The notes: generated by a model not told the origin, from the letters alone. Numbered from the stretch's first letter, positions 1 through 5,239 are shown. The stretch: DNA of 5,239 nt from Oscillospiraceae bacterium (GCA_018109965.1 JAGBFE010000245.1:1-5239), one strand, 5' to 3'. A program made the numbers and translations.

Positions 1-1334
1 CTTACAACCTCATCGCTTACATTTTCGCCTGTCAGCTGATAGATTGCATACAGCGCATCATCAATGCACACACCAACAATATCAAGGCTCTGTCCCATAA
101 GGAAGGCATCATATGCATCGCTGATTGCGGCATAGGCACTTCTCACTGCGGCAAACTGACGTTCGTTGACCACAGTTGCCACCTGACTGTCGATATGTGT
201 CAGATTGAGCACCTCCATAACTGTCTGTTCAAATTCCTTGGACATATAAAATTCCTTGGCGGTTATATAAAGCACCTTTTTAAAACAGTGTTCAATACTG
301 CTTATATCAAACTTCTGCTCAAGGTCCTGCTTGTTGATGATCGCAATGCTGTTGTTGCCCTCACAGCGTTTTGCAAGGTCAATATCTTCGCTGCCGATTT
401 CCCTGCTGCCGTCAAACACACAGAACACCAGCTGTGCATCGGTGAGGCGGTCAATGGAGCGCTGAATACCCATTGCCTCCACAATGTCATCAGTTTCACG
501 GATACCTGCTGTGTCCTGCAGAATAAGGTTTACATCCCCAAGGATAACCTCCTGCTCCACAACATCACGGGTTGTGCCTGCAATTTCGGTAACAATTGCC
601 TTTTCAAAGCCGCTCAGAGCATTGAGCAGGGTTGACTTGCCAACATTTGGCTTGCCCACAATTGCAGTTTTAACGCCGTCCTTGATTTTTGCCCCTGCAT
701 CGTAGCCGTCAATAAGACGTTTAAGCTCCGCCTTTGTGGATTTGAGAATACCGTCAATTTCTTCATCGGTAACTTCTTCCACCGCTTCTTCAGGGAAATC
801 TGTATATGCTGTGATATGTCCAACAAGCACCAGCAAATCATCACGGACAGCCTTTGCTTTCTGATAAAGGTGACCTTCCAGTGCGCTTTTTGCTGCAGTC
901 AGTGCCTGGGAGCTTGTGGCATTTATCATTTCGATAACTGCTTCTGCCTGGGTGATGCTCATTTTGCCGTTTAAAAATGCGCGTTTGGTGAACTCCCCTG
1001 CCTGTGCCGGCTGTGCACCTGCTTCGTAGCAGGCTTTGAGCAGCTGATTTGCAATTGCGCTGCCGCCGTGACAGCTGATTTCCACCACGTTTTCACCTGT
1101 GTAGCTTTTTGGTGCGGCAAAAAACAGTGCAACCGCCTGGTCAATCTCCTTGCCCTTGCGGCAAAAATGGCCAAACAAAGCGGTGTACCCCTTTTGTTTT
1201 TCCACGTCTTTATCTTTATTGATTGGCACAAAAACCTTTTTGGCAACCTTGTAGGCATCATCACCCGATATTCTCACCACGCACAGGCTTGCTTTGCCCG
1301 GTGCTGTTGCCATTGCCGCAATACAGTTACTCAT
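1..1334 (-). CDS. mnmE: tRNA uridine-5-carboxymethylaminomethyl(34) synthesis GTPase MnmE (3' end cut by window edge)
   Basis: Reading the minus strand from ATG at 1332-1334 gives 444 uninterrupted codons that run off the left edge with no stop. The usual family length is about 455-460, so only some 10-15 residues are missing, including the expected C-terminal Cys motif (CIGK-like). Visible parts in order: an N-terminal folate-binding domain (about 1-120) ending in [10 protein letters not shown] (115-124), a helical domain, and an inserted Ras-like G domain (about 220-377). The G domain has G1 GKPNVGKS (227-234), G2 TTRD (254-257), G3 DTAG (274-277), G4 NKQD (334-337) and G5 ITAK (357-360, where SAK is usual). 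The helical domain resumes to [11 protein letters not shown] at the edge. By family knowledge MnmE works in the cytoplasm with MnmG to modify U34 of certain tRNAs. The start is supported by AGGGAG six bases upstream. mnmG often follows, but here that lies outside the window. Upstream is a divergent regulator rather than jag/yidC, so mnmE is probably first in its transcript. Confidence 0.97.
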   Translation of the reverse strand, partial: MSNCIAAMATAPGKASLCVVRISGDDAYKVAKKVFVPINKDKDVEKQKGYTALFGHFCRKGKEIDQAVALFFAAPKSYTGENVVEISCHGGSAIANQLLKACYEAGAQPAQAGEFTKRAFLNGKMSITQAEAVIEMINATSSQALTAAKSALEGHLYQKAKAVRDDLLVLVGHITAYTDFPEEAVEEVTDEEIDGILKSTKAELKRLIDGYDAGAKIKDGVKTAIVGKPNVGKSTLLNALSGFEKAIVTEIAGTTRDVVEQEVILGDVNLILQDTAGIRETDDIVEAMGIQRSIDRLTDAQLVFCVFDGSREIGSEDIDLAKRCEGNNSIAIINKQDLEQKFDISSIEHCFKKVLYITAKEFYMSKEFEQTVMEVLNLTHIDSQVATVVNERQFAAVRSAYAAISDAYDAFLMGQSLDIVGVCIDDALYAIYQLTGENVSDEVV

Positions 1335-1393
1335 AGTTTTCTCCCTGAATATATTCAATATATGTTACTTTGAAATTATTATCATCAAAAAAC

Positions 1394-1522
1394 TTTTGTC
1401 ATCCTGGGTCACTCTTTGTCATCCTGAGCATACGCGAAGGATCACTCTGCTTAAAGAAATTCATTGTCAGTCACTGCACTCATCAAACCGAGAGATTCTT
1501 CACTGCGTTCAGAATGACAAAA
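1394..1522. repeat. MITE-like imperfect inverted-repeat element with partly duplicated left arm
   Basis: The left arm starts TTTGTCATCCTGAGC at 1415 and runs to about 1447. The right arm (about 1490-1521) ends in TTCAGAATGACAAA. Read as reverse complement, the right arm starts TTTGTCATTCTGAAC and then matches the left arm through GCGAAGGATCACTC / GTGAAGAATCTCTC, with a few substitutions and one 1-base gap. The arms are about 31 nt and enclose about 42 nt of unrelated DNA. A second, shortened copy of the left arm precedes it at 1394-1414: GTCATCCTG (1398-1406) joined directly to GGTCACTC (1407-1414), lacking the arm's middle. I recall similar GTCATTCTGAGCG...GAAGAATC repeats scattered in many Firmicute and Bacteroidetes genomes, but have no name for the family. 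No transposase is present and no target-site duplication is evident. Confidence 0.75.
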
Positions 1523-1705
1523 TACAGTATTCAAATAAAATTATCAACAATTAAACATATTTTTCTAACTTAATATTTTATCACAAATAAGTAAATATGT
1601 AAACAAAACTGTGCTGTCATAAGCTGTGTGAAATATTGTCACATCACAACCGTTGTTGAAATAAAGGAATATATATGATAGAGTGAAGCCATTATCAATA
1701 TCGAA

Positions 1706-1734
1706 TTGACACCGAAATCAATATTAACCATAAA
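1706..1734 (+). promoter_or_regulatory. Possible sigma-A promoter of the XRE-type gene
   Basis: A perfect -35 box TTGACA (1706-1711) is followed after 17 bp by CATAAA (1729-1734), a 4/6 match to the -10 consensus. Transcription would start near 1741, about 48 bases before the ATG. The -35 box lies between two copies of ATCAATAT (1694-1701 and 1717-1724), a layout that could be an operator for autoregulation. TATGAT at 1674-1679 is a better -10 but has a poor -35 (TTGTTG, 15-bp spacer). No start-site data support either. Confidence 0.4.
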
Positions 1735-1788
1735 TTTCAACCTGCCATATTCAATCTCAAATCAAAATAAAATTTAAAAAGGAACACT

Positions 1789-2394
1789 ATGGAATTCAAC
1801 GAAAAACTGCAGGCTCTGCGAAAACAAAAAGGTCTTTCTCAGGAAGAACTTGCCTCAATGCTTTATGTTTCACGCACAGCAATTTCCAAATGGGAATCGG
1901 GAAAAGGCTATCCCAATATCAACTCTCTCCGTCAGATATCAAAGCTGTTTGGTGTCACTATAGACGGGCTTTTGTCAGCTGATGAACTGCTTTGTGCTGC
2001 CGAAGCTGACAACAAGGAAAAACAAAACAAAATATACAATATTGTTTTCAGTCTGCTTGATACAAGCTGTGTGCTGTTTTTGTTCCTGCCGTTTTTTGCA
2101 GTCAGAAACACCGATACCGTGCAGGCGGTTTCACTTTTTGCTTTATCCGGCACTGCTCCATATTTAAAAACTGTTTTTTATTCTGTAACAGCATTGATTG
2201 TTATGCATGGCATTTTATCACTTATTTTGCAAAACTTTCATCATCCTTTGTGGCAAAACAGCAAAAACAAAATCTCTCTTGTGCTCAGTTCCATTGCCAC
2301 AATTGTGTTTATTGTATCCAATCAGCCCTATGCAGCAGTTTTTCTGTTCTGTTTTCTCACAATAAAAGCCACAATGCTCATTAAAGGGCAATGA
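1789..2394 (+). CDS. XRE-family helix-turn-helix protein with C-terminal membrane domain, target unknown
   Basis: A 201-residue protein. Residues 1-62 form a typical Cro/CI-like (XRE) DNA-binding domain: KLQALRKQKGLSQEELASML, then the recognition-helix region VSRTAISKWESGKGYP (27-42) and a NINSLRQISKLFGVTIDGLL tail. A charged linker follows (about 63-82, ADNKEKQNK). Then come about four hydrophobic segments: 84-104, 124-148, 161-177 and 180-197. The chain ends in a short basic tail. This architecture is common in Firmicutes as small membrane-anchored XRE proteins, and I infer that the DNA-binding domain is cytoplasmic and tethered. I do not recognise a specific family member, and no ligand or target can be assigned. 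The start is supported by AAGGAA (1779-1784) just upstream. The gene is divergent from mnmE and codirectional with uppP, 211 bp upstream of it. The stop codon lies in a small hairpin. Confidence 0.9.
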   Translation: MEFNEKLQALRKQKGLSQEELASMLYVSRTAISKWESGKGYPNINSLRQISKLFGVTIDGLLSADELLCAAEADNKEKQNKIYNIVFSLLDTSCVLFLFLPFFAVRNTDTVQAVSLFALSGTAPYLKTVFYSVTALIVMHGILSLILQNFHHPLWQNSKNKISLVLSSIATIVFIVSNQPYAAVFLFCFLTIKATMLIKGQ

Positions 2395-2414
2395 CACCAA
2401 AAGTGTCACAGTTT
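2392..2414 (+). terminator. Weak terminator-like hairpin overlapping the XRE-gene stop codon
   Basis: TGACAC (2392-2397) and GTGTCA (2403-2408) form a perfect 6-bp stem with loop CAAAA, and TTTT follows at 2411-2414. The TGA stop (2392-2394) is part of the left arm. The stem is short and the T-run poor, so termination would be partial at best. The same inverted repeat could instead be a protein-binding site. Some read-through toward uppP seems likely. Confidence 0.35.
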
Positions 2415-2433
2415 TATACCGTATTTCTTGCGG

Positions 2434-2461
2434 TTTACAGTCTATTGATGTAAAATATAAA
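2434..2461 (+). promoter_or_regulatory. Probable sigma-A promoter of uppP
   Basis: TTTACA (2434-2439, 5/6 to the -35 consensus) and TATAAA (2456-2461, 5/6 to the -10) are separated by 16 bp. Transcription would begin near 2467 and give an untranslated leader of about 140 bases before uppP. The -35 box is also the left arm of a small inverted repeat, TTTACA / TGTAAA (2449-2454). A perfect TATAAT also occurs at 2514-2519, but it lacks a -35 match at normal spacing. Confidence 0.5.
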
Positions 2462-2495
2462 CATAACGATGTACCAAAAGTCATATATCCCTGCA

Positions 2496-2581
2496 GTTTT
2501 GCACTTAATAATATATAATCATTATTTAAGCAAAGCATATATACATCTGCAGCAGTAATATACTTTATACAGGTGCAAAAC
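2496..2581 (+). promoter_or_regulatory. Long-range inverted repeat in the uppP leader
   Basis: GTTTTGCAC (2496-2504) and GTGCAAAAC (2573-2581) are exact 9-bp reverse complements 68 bases apart. The right arm ends 14 bases before the uppP Shine-Dalgarno GGAG (2596-2599). If transcription starts near 2467 the pair could form a long stem in the leader RNA, with smaller AT-rich pairings inside (AATAAT 2507-2512 with ATTATT 2521-2526). It matches no riboswitch class I know, and a 9-bp repeat at this distance could occur by chance. Confidence 0.3.
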
Positions 2582-2605
2582 AAAACTTAATACACGGAGT
2601 TTATT

Positions 2606-3442
2606 ATGGAACTTAATATTTTTGAAATTCTCAAGGTTATTTTCCTTGGCATTGTGGAGGGCATCACCGAATGGCTGCCAATCTCCTCCACAGGACATAT
2701 GCTGCTGGTGGATGAGTTTTTAAAACTCAACTGCTCCGATGCTTTCAAGGAAATGTTTTTTGTTGTTATCCAGCTTGGCGCAATCATGGCGGTTGTGCTG
2801 GTATTCTGGAAAAAAATGTGGCCTTTCAACCACACCGACAAAAGCCGCCCGTTTATCAAAAAACACATTTTTGATATGTGGTTCAAGGTTGTGGTTGCCT
2901 GCATCCCGGGCGCTGTGGTGACAATTCTGTTTGATGACTACATCGAAAGCCATTTCCACACACCACTTGTTATTGCCGCAACACTTATCATTTACGGTAT
3001 TGCATTTATTGTTATCGAAAACCGCAACAAAGGCGCAGTATTTCAGGTTAACAAACTGAGCGAAATTACATACAAACACGCACTGCTTATCGGTCTGTTT
3101 CAGGTGTTGTCCATCATCCCTGGCACTTCCCGTTCAGGTTCCACCATTATCGGTGCACTGCTTATCGGTGTAAGCCGTGTTGCAGCAGCAGAATTCACAT
3201 TTTTCCTTGCCGTTCCTGTTATGTTCGGCCTGTCCTTTTTAAAACTTTTAAAATTCGGTTTTGCCTTTACAATTGCAGAGCTGGTTATCCTGCTTATCGG
3301 CTGTGTAACAGCCTTTGCCGTAAGCCTTGTTGTTATCCGTTTTCTTATGGGATACATCAAAAAGAAAGACTTTAAGGTGTTTGGCTGGTACCGCATTGTC
3401 CTGGGTGTGATTGTTATACTGTACTTTATGCTGATTGGCTGA
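2606..3442 (+). CDS. uppP: Undecaprenyl-diphosphatase UppP (BacA)
   Basis: This 278-residue integral membrane protein has the usual BacA length and motifs. By family knowledge it removes one phosphate from undecaprenyl diphosphate at the outer face of the membrane. That regenerates the C55-P carrier for peptidoglycan and other envelope polymers, and raised dosage confers bacitracin resistance. The first catalytic motif is E18-GIT-E22 with SSTGH at 27-31, matching the E. coli Glu17, Glu21, Ser27 and His30 positions. The second is PGTSRSGST at 172-180, with Arg176 equivalent to E. coli Arg174. Hydrophobic segments lie around 7-24, 52-69, 93-109, 119-138, 158-171, 182-212, 221-248 and 260-277, including the re-entrant segments of the fold. 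All key residues are present. The start is fixed by GGAG (2596-2599) six bases before ATG. A terminator follows 92 bases after the stop, and no partner gene is in the same transcript downstream. Confidence 0.97.
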   Translation: MELNIFEILKVIFLGIVEGITEWLPISSTGHMLLVDEFLKLNCSDAFKEMFFVVIQLGAIMAVVLVFWKKMWPFNHTDKSRPFIKKHIFDMWFKVVVACIPGAVVTILFDDYIESHFHTPLVIAATLIIYGIAFIVIENRNKGAVFQVNKLSEITYKHALLIGLFQVLSIIPGTSRSGSTIIGALLIGVSRVAAAEFTFFLAVPVMFGLSFLKLLKFGFAFTIAELVILLIGCVTAFAVSLVVIRFLMGYIKKKDFKVFGWYRIVLGVIVILYFMLIG

Positions 3443-3533
3443 AATACTGTAAACTGAATAAAAGTACAAACAAAACGCTTATTGCATGATACAATCAAAC
3501 AAACCTTAAATCAGACAAAATTGATATAATAAT

Positions 3534-3569
3534 AAAAGCTATGATACCAACTGTGTACCATAGCTTTTT
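3534..3569 (+). terminator. Rho-independent terminator of uppP
   Basis: AAAAGCTATG (3534-3543) pairs with CATAGCTTTT (3559-3568). After one A/C mismatch the stem continues with TAC/GTA (3545-3547 with 3555-3557), around a 7-base loop. The descending arm ends in TTTTT (3565-3569). The matching A-run at the foot of the left arm would give a U-run on the other strand as well, so it may act in both directions. Confidence 0.85.
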
Positions 3570-3585
3570 ATTTATCCTTAATATA

Positions 3586-3618
3586 TTGATTTTTGATTGT
3601 ATAGTCATATACTATACA
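3586..3618 (+). promoter_or_regulatory. Palindrome overlapping a possible promoter between two terminators
   Basis: TGTATAGT (3598-3605) and ACTATACA (3611-3618) are perfect 8-bp inverted arms around CATAT. On the plus strand TTGATT (3586-3591) and TATACT (3608-3613, 5/6 to the -10) are spaced 16 bp apart, so the palindrome would cover the -10 box as an operator might. A transcript from here would end at the 3674-3704 terminator and be about 85 bases long. AT-richness makes chance matches easy. Confidence 0.3.
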
Positions 3619-3673
3619 TTATTAAACAGTTTTCAACCCATTGTTAAATATTTTTACTTTATAATACAAACAC

Positions 3674-3704
3674 AAAACCCCTGTGATTACTCACAGGGGT
3701 TTTT
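3674..3704. terminator. Strong bidirectional terminator, serving gltS
   Basis: AAAACCCCTGTGA (3674-3686) and TCACAGGGGTTTT (3691-3703) form a perfect 13-bp stem with loop TTAC. TTTTT lies at 3700-3704 on the plus strand, and TTTTG with more T-rich sequence follows on the minus strand. It lies about 90 bases past the gltS stop, the right place to end the leftward gltS transcript. It could also catch rightward transcripts that pass the uppP terminator. Confidence 0.9.
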
Positions 3705-3790
3705 GTGCTCGTTTTAACTGTCCAAAATCTTATTGGGAATTTTTAAATTATATAAGAGGATAGTTATATCTTTATCTTATTAACTATAAA

Positions 3791-4990
3791 TTAACCAAGG
3801 AAAGAAATCATCAATGTGATGATGATGGAGTTAAAGAAGTCGATAAACAGTGAACCTACAAGTGGCACTACCAGGAATGCTGTTGGAGATGGACCGTTTT
3901 TCTTTGTAACAGCCTGCATGTTAGCCATAGCGTTAGGTGTAGCACCCATACCGAAACCACAGAGACCGGAAGAGATAACTGCTGCATCGTAGTCTTTGCC
4001 AAGGATGTTGAAGCATACAAATCTTGCAACGAGGAACATAAGAACTGTCTGAGCAAGAAGCATAACGATCATTGGGAGAGCAAGGTCAGCAAGCTGCCAG
4101 AGTTTGAGACCCATCATAGCAAGACCAAGGAATACGGACAGGCAGTAACCGCCGATTGTGTTGATTTCTTCCATTGGAACATCCCAGCCTTTGATTTCCC
4201 ATACGTTACGGATGATAGCTGCAGCCATCATAGCACCGATGTAGCCTGGGAAGGAGAGTGTTGCACCCATAACTGTGAGACCGGAAAGGAATTTACCGAT
4301 GATTGTACCGATACCAAGAGCGATAAGAAGGAACATAACTGCGTTGAGGAAGCGACCACCGTCGATTGTGCCTGCAACTTCTTCTTCTGTTTCGTTACCG
4401 GAAGCGTTTGTTGTTGGTTTGAGACCGTATTTTTTGATTACGGAAGAAGCAATTGGACCACCGATGAGACAGCCTGCAACGAGACCGAATGTAGCGGAAG
4501 CAACTGCAACTACTGTACCGCCTTCAAGACCTGCAGCTTCAAGAACTGGACCGAATGCTGCGGATGTACCGTGACCGCCAACCATTGGAACGGAACCTGT
4601 TGCGATACCAAGAAGTGGGTTCTGACCAAAGAGTGTAGCAATACCTGCACCCATTGCGTTCTGTGCAACTACCATTGCAATTGCAAGTGCAAGGAAGATA
4701 AATACAAGTTTACCACCTTTTTTGAGCATTTTAAATGCTGCTGCGAAACCTACAGAACAGAAGAACATGTTCATGAAGATTGTCTGGATTGTTGAGTCAA
4801 AGCTGATTTCAAGGATACCAGCGCTTCTGAGAGCGAGGTGAAGGAGAGCGAAGATAACGCCGCCTACAACTGGTTCTGGAATACAGAATCTTCTCAACAC
4901 TTCGAATTTAGCAACGCAGAAACGACCTACAAGCAAAACGCCGCAAGCTACTGCTGCTGCCTGGAACATATCAAGATTGATTTGAAGCAT
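3791..4990 (-). CDS. gltS: Sodium/glutamate symporter GltS
   Basis: A 399-residue membrane protein, close to the about 400 residues of E. coli GltS. By family knowledge it imports glutamate together with Na+ across the cytoplasmic membrane. It shows the two-fold GltS layout: a first half with IPEPVVGG (37-44) and the glycine-rich loop GGHGTSAAFGP (138-148), a hydrophilic, probably cytoplasmic linker (about 186-212, NETEEEV), and a second half with CGFGMGATPNAMANMQAV (344-361). The two Gly-rich motifs are the re-entrant loops expected to form the substrate and ion site. About ten hydrophobic segments span the rest. I chose ATG at 4988-4990 because GGAGG lies seven bases upstream and the protein then starts MLQINLDMF. 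A 19-residue in-frame extension to 5047 would read through this ribosome binding site. Codon use is strongly biased (GGT, AAC, ATC, TTC, CCA, ACA), suggesting high expression. Transcription is leftward, single-gene, ending at 3674-3704. Confidence 0.96.
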   Translation of the reverse strand: MLQINLDMFQAAAVACGVLLVGRFCVAKFEVLRRFCIPEPVVGGVIFALLHLALRSAGILEISFDSTIQTIFMNMFFCSVGFAAAFKMLKKGGKLVFIFLALAIAMVVAQNAMGAGIATLFGQNPLLGIATGSVPMVGGHGTSAAFGPVLEAAGLEGGTVVAVASATFGLVAGCLIGGPIASSVIKKYGLKPTTNASGNETEEEVAGTIDGGRFLNAVMFLLIALGIGTIIGKFLSGLTVMGATLSFPGYIGAMMAAAIIRNVWEIKGWDVPMEEINTIGGYCLSVFLGLAMMGLKLWQLADLALPMIVMLLAQTVLMFLVARFVCFNILGKDYDAAVISSGLCGFGMGATPNAMANMQAVTKKNGPSPTAFLVVPLVGSLFIDFFNSIIITLMISFLG

Positions 4991-4997
4991 AATTTTT

Positions 4998-5002
4998 CCT
5001 CC
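4998..5002 (-). promoter_or_regulatory. Ribosome binding site that fixes the gltS start
   Basis: The minus strand reads GGAGG, then AAAAATT, then ATG. This is a near-perfect Shine-Dalgarno at seven bases, with no comparable site before the upstream in-frame ATG at 5047. Confidence 0.9.
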
Positions 5003-5037
5003 ATATTTTATTTGAAAAATAATTTCCGTACCGATAA

Positions 5038-5066
5038 TATATATCAAATACTACAAAAAACTACAA
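5038..5066 (-). promoter_or_regulatory. Possible gltS promoter
   Basis: On the minus strand TTGTAG (5066-5061) is followed after 17 bp by TATATA (5043-5038), each a 4/6 match. TATATT (5041-5036) and TATTAT (5039-5034) overlap as alternative -10 boxes. The -35 side lies in a tandem 10-bp repeat, CTACAAAAAA on the plus strand at 5051-5060 and 5061-5070. Long A/T runs upstream could act as an UP element. The match is only moderate in very AT-rich DNA. Confidence 0.35.
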
Positions 5067-5110
5067 AAAAATACAACTGTATTTATGTTTTTATACAAAT
5101 AGCATTAAAC

Positions 5111-5142
5111 TTTGGTATACATTTTGTGCAAATTTTACCAAA
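5111..5142. repeat. Inverted repeat upstream of gltS
   Basis: TTTGGTA (5111-5117) and TACCAAA (5136-5142) are perfect 7-bp inverted arms separated by 18 bases, just upstream of the possible gltS promoter. The position suits a regulator site, but no family can be named and chance occurrence is possible. Confidence 0.35.
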
Positions 5143-5207
5143 AAATTCAGATAAAATAAATTTTTAACAAATTTTCCTTCAAAAAGCCCTACAAAAATAA
5201 ATAAAAA

Positions 5208-5239
5208 TTGTCACAAAGCTTAATTTGTGATATGCTATA
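5208..5239 (+). promoter_or_regulatory. Possible rightward promoter with operator-like palindrome at the window edge
   Basis: TTGTCA (5208-5213, 5/6 to the -35) and TATGCT (5231-5236, 4/6 to the -10) are 17 bp apart. An overlapping extended -10 start, TGCTATA (5233-5239), is cut by the window end. The perfect palindrome TCACAAA (5211-5217) / TTTGTGA (5224-5230) with spacer GCTTAA fills the -35 to -10 interval. This suggests a regulated gene, divergent from gltS, beginning beyond the right edge. Confidence 0.4.

Larger units (their letters stand above)
1335..1788. other. Divergent intergenic region between mnmE and the XRE-type gene
   Basis: This 454-bp stretch contains no convincing gene. 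Open frames across 1294-1573 are made from the inverted-repeat element and have no ribosome binding site or recognisable protein content. From the mnmE side it holds the mnmE ribosome binding site (1341-1346), a 12-bp perfect palindrome next to it (1346-1357), the MITE-like element (about 1394-1522), very AT-rich DNA (1523-1610), a TGTGA/TCACA palindrome (1627-1643), an 8-bp direct repeat (ATCAATAT at 1694-1701 and 1717-1724) and a promoter candidate for the rightward gene. I could not find a convincing mnmE promoter. The best minus-strand match, TTGATG (1388-1383) with TATATT (1362-1357), has an over-long 20-bp spacer. Confidence 0.7.
3443..3790. other. Convergent intergenic region between uppP and gltS
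   Basis: This is 348 bp of AT-rich DNA between the stops of two convergent genes. I see no protein-coding gene. It holds two hairpin terminators (3534-3569 and 3674-3704). Between them lies a roughly 100-bp stretch with an 8-bp-arm palindrome and a possible plus-strand promoter. The 3443-3533 and 3705-3790 parts show nothing beyond ordinary 3' untranslated sequence. Confidence 0.7.

Noticed and set aside
195..705. Plus-strand open frames of 73-146 codons opposite mnmE
   Set aside because: They are antisense to a clear, continuous mnmE reading frame with all GTPase motifs; their composition follows from mnmE codons.
1346..1357. Perfect 12-bp palindrome TGAATATATTCA next to the mnmE ribosome binding site
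   Set aside because: AT-rich 12-bp palindromes are expected about once in a window this size by chance. It has no spacer or flanking signal to suggest a binding site.
1294..1573. Plus-strand open frames across the mnmE start and the adjacent spacer
   Set aside because: They overlap the mnmE N-terminus and the inverted-repeat element, have no ribosome binding site and give no recognisable protein.
2514..2519. Perfect TATAAT as the uppP -10 box
   Set aside because: No acceptable -35 lies 16-18 bp upstream (CTGCAG at 17 bp), and the surrounding DNA is so AT-rich that a chance TATAAT is likely. The 2434-2461 pair is better.
3100..3498. Minus-strand open frame opposite uppP
   Set aside because: It is antisense to the uppP catalytic region and has no ribosome binding site or domain.
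4991..5047. N-terminal extension of gltS starting at the ATG at 5045-5047
   Set aside because: The extension would be translated across the strong Shine-Dalgarno at 4998-5002, adds residues not typical of GltS and lacks its own binding site.
4275..5167. Plus-strand open frames, including a Cys-rich one at 4571-4795
   Set aside because: The first two lie antisense to gltS. The Cys richness comes from complementing its repetitive GCA, ACA and GGT codons. The 4838-5167 frame runs from gltS into the AT-rich upstream DNA and has no family resemblance.
1..5239. CRISPR array, tRNA or rRNA genes, defence cassette or biosynthetic cluster
   Set aside because: I saw no regularly spaced repeats, no cloverleaf or rRNA-like sequence and no effector-type proteins. 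All the larger coding regions are explained by mnmE, the XRE gene, uppP and gltS.

Overview
The window looks like chromosomal DNA from a low-GC Firmicute, most likely a gut-type Clostridium or Oscillospiraceae relative. The basis is AT-rich intergenic DNA, strong GGAGG-type ribosome binding sites, the protein repertoire, and a short inverted-repeat element with GTCATCCTGAGC / TTCAGAATGACA ends of a kind I recall from many anaerobe genomes. This is inference; no marker gene fixes the species. There is no rRNA, tRNA, CRISPR array, transposase or recognisable defence or biosynthetic system. The window is four ordinary housekeeping, regulatory or transport genes separated by informative intergenic DNA.

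Layout from left to right. (1) 1-1334, minus strand: nearly complete mnmE, the tRNA-modification GTPase, cut by the left edge just before its conserved C-terminal Cys motif. (2) 1335-1788: a 454-bp divergent intergenic region. It holds a MITE-like imperfect inverted-repeat element (about 1394-1522) with a partially duplicated left arm, then AT-rich DNA with a small palindrome and a likely promoter for the next gene. (3) 1789-2394, plus strand: a 201-residue XRE-type helix-turn-helix protein with about four C-terminal membrane helices, of unknown target. (4) 2395-2605: a weak terminator-like hairpin, a good promoter candidate and a possibly structured leader. (5) 2606-3442, plus strand: uppP (bacA), undecaprenyl-diphosphatase. 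(6) 3443-3790: a 348-bp convergent spacer with two clear hairpin terminators and, between them, a palindrome and possible promoter that could define a very short transcript. (7) 3791-4990, minus strand: gltS, a sodium/glutamate symporter with codon use typical of a strongly expressed gene. (8) 4991-5239: an AT-rich upstream region. It holds a possible gltS promoter, an inverted repeat and, at the right edge, a 7-bp-arm palindrome sitting between the -35 and -10 of a possible rightward promoter.

The genes do not form one operon. mnmE (tRNA wobble uridine modification), uppP (recycling of the lipid carrier for cell-wall synthesis) and gltS (glutamate uptake) each appear to be separately transcribed. 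The membrane-linked XRE regulator lies upstream of and codirectional with uppP, separated from it by 211 bp. A link to envelope stress is possible but rests on position alone. The most interesting material is in the intergenic DNA.
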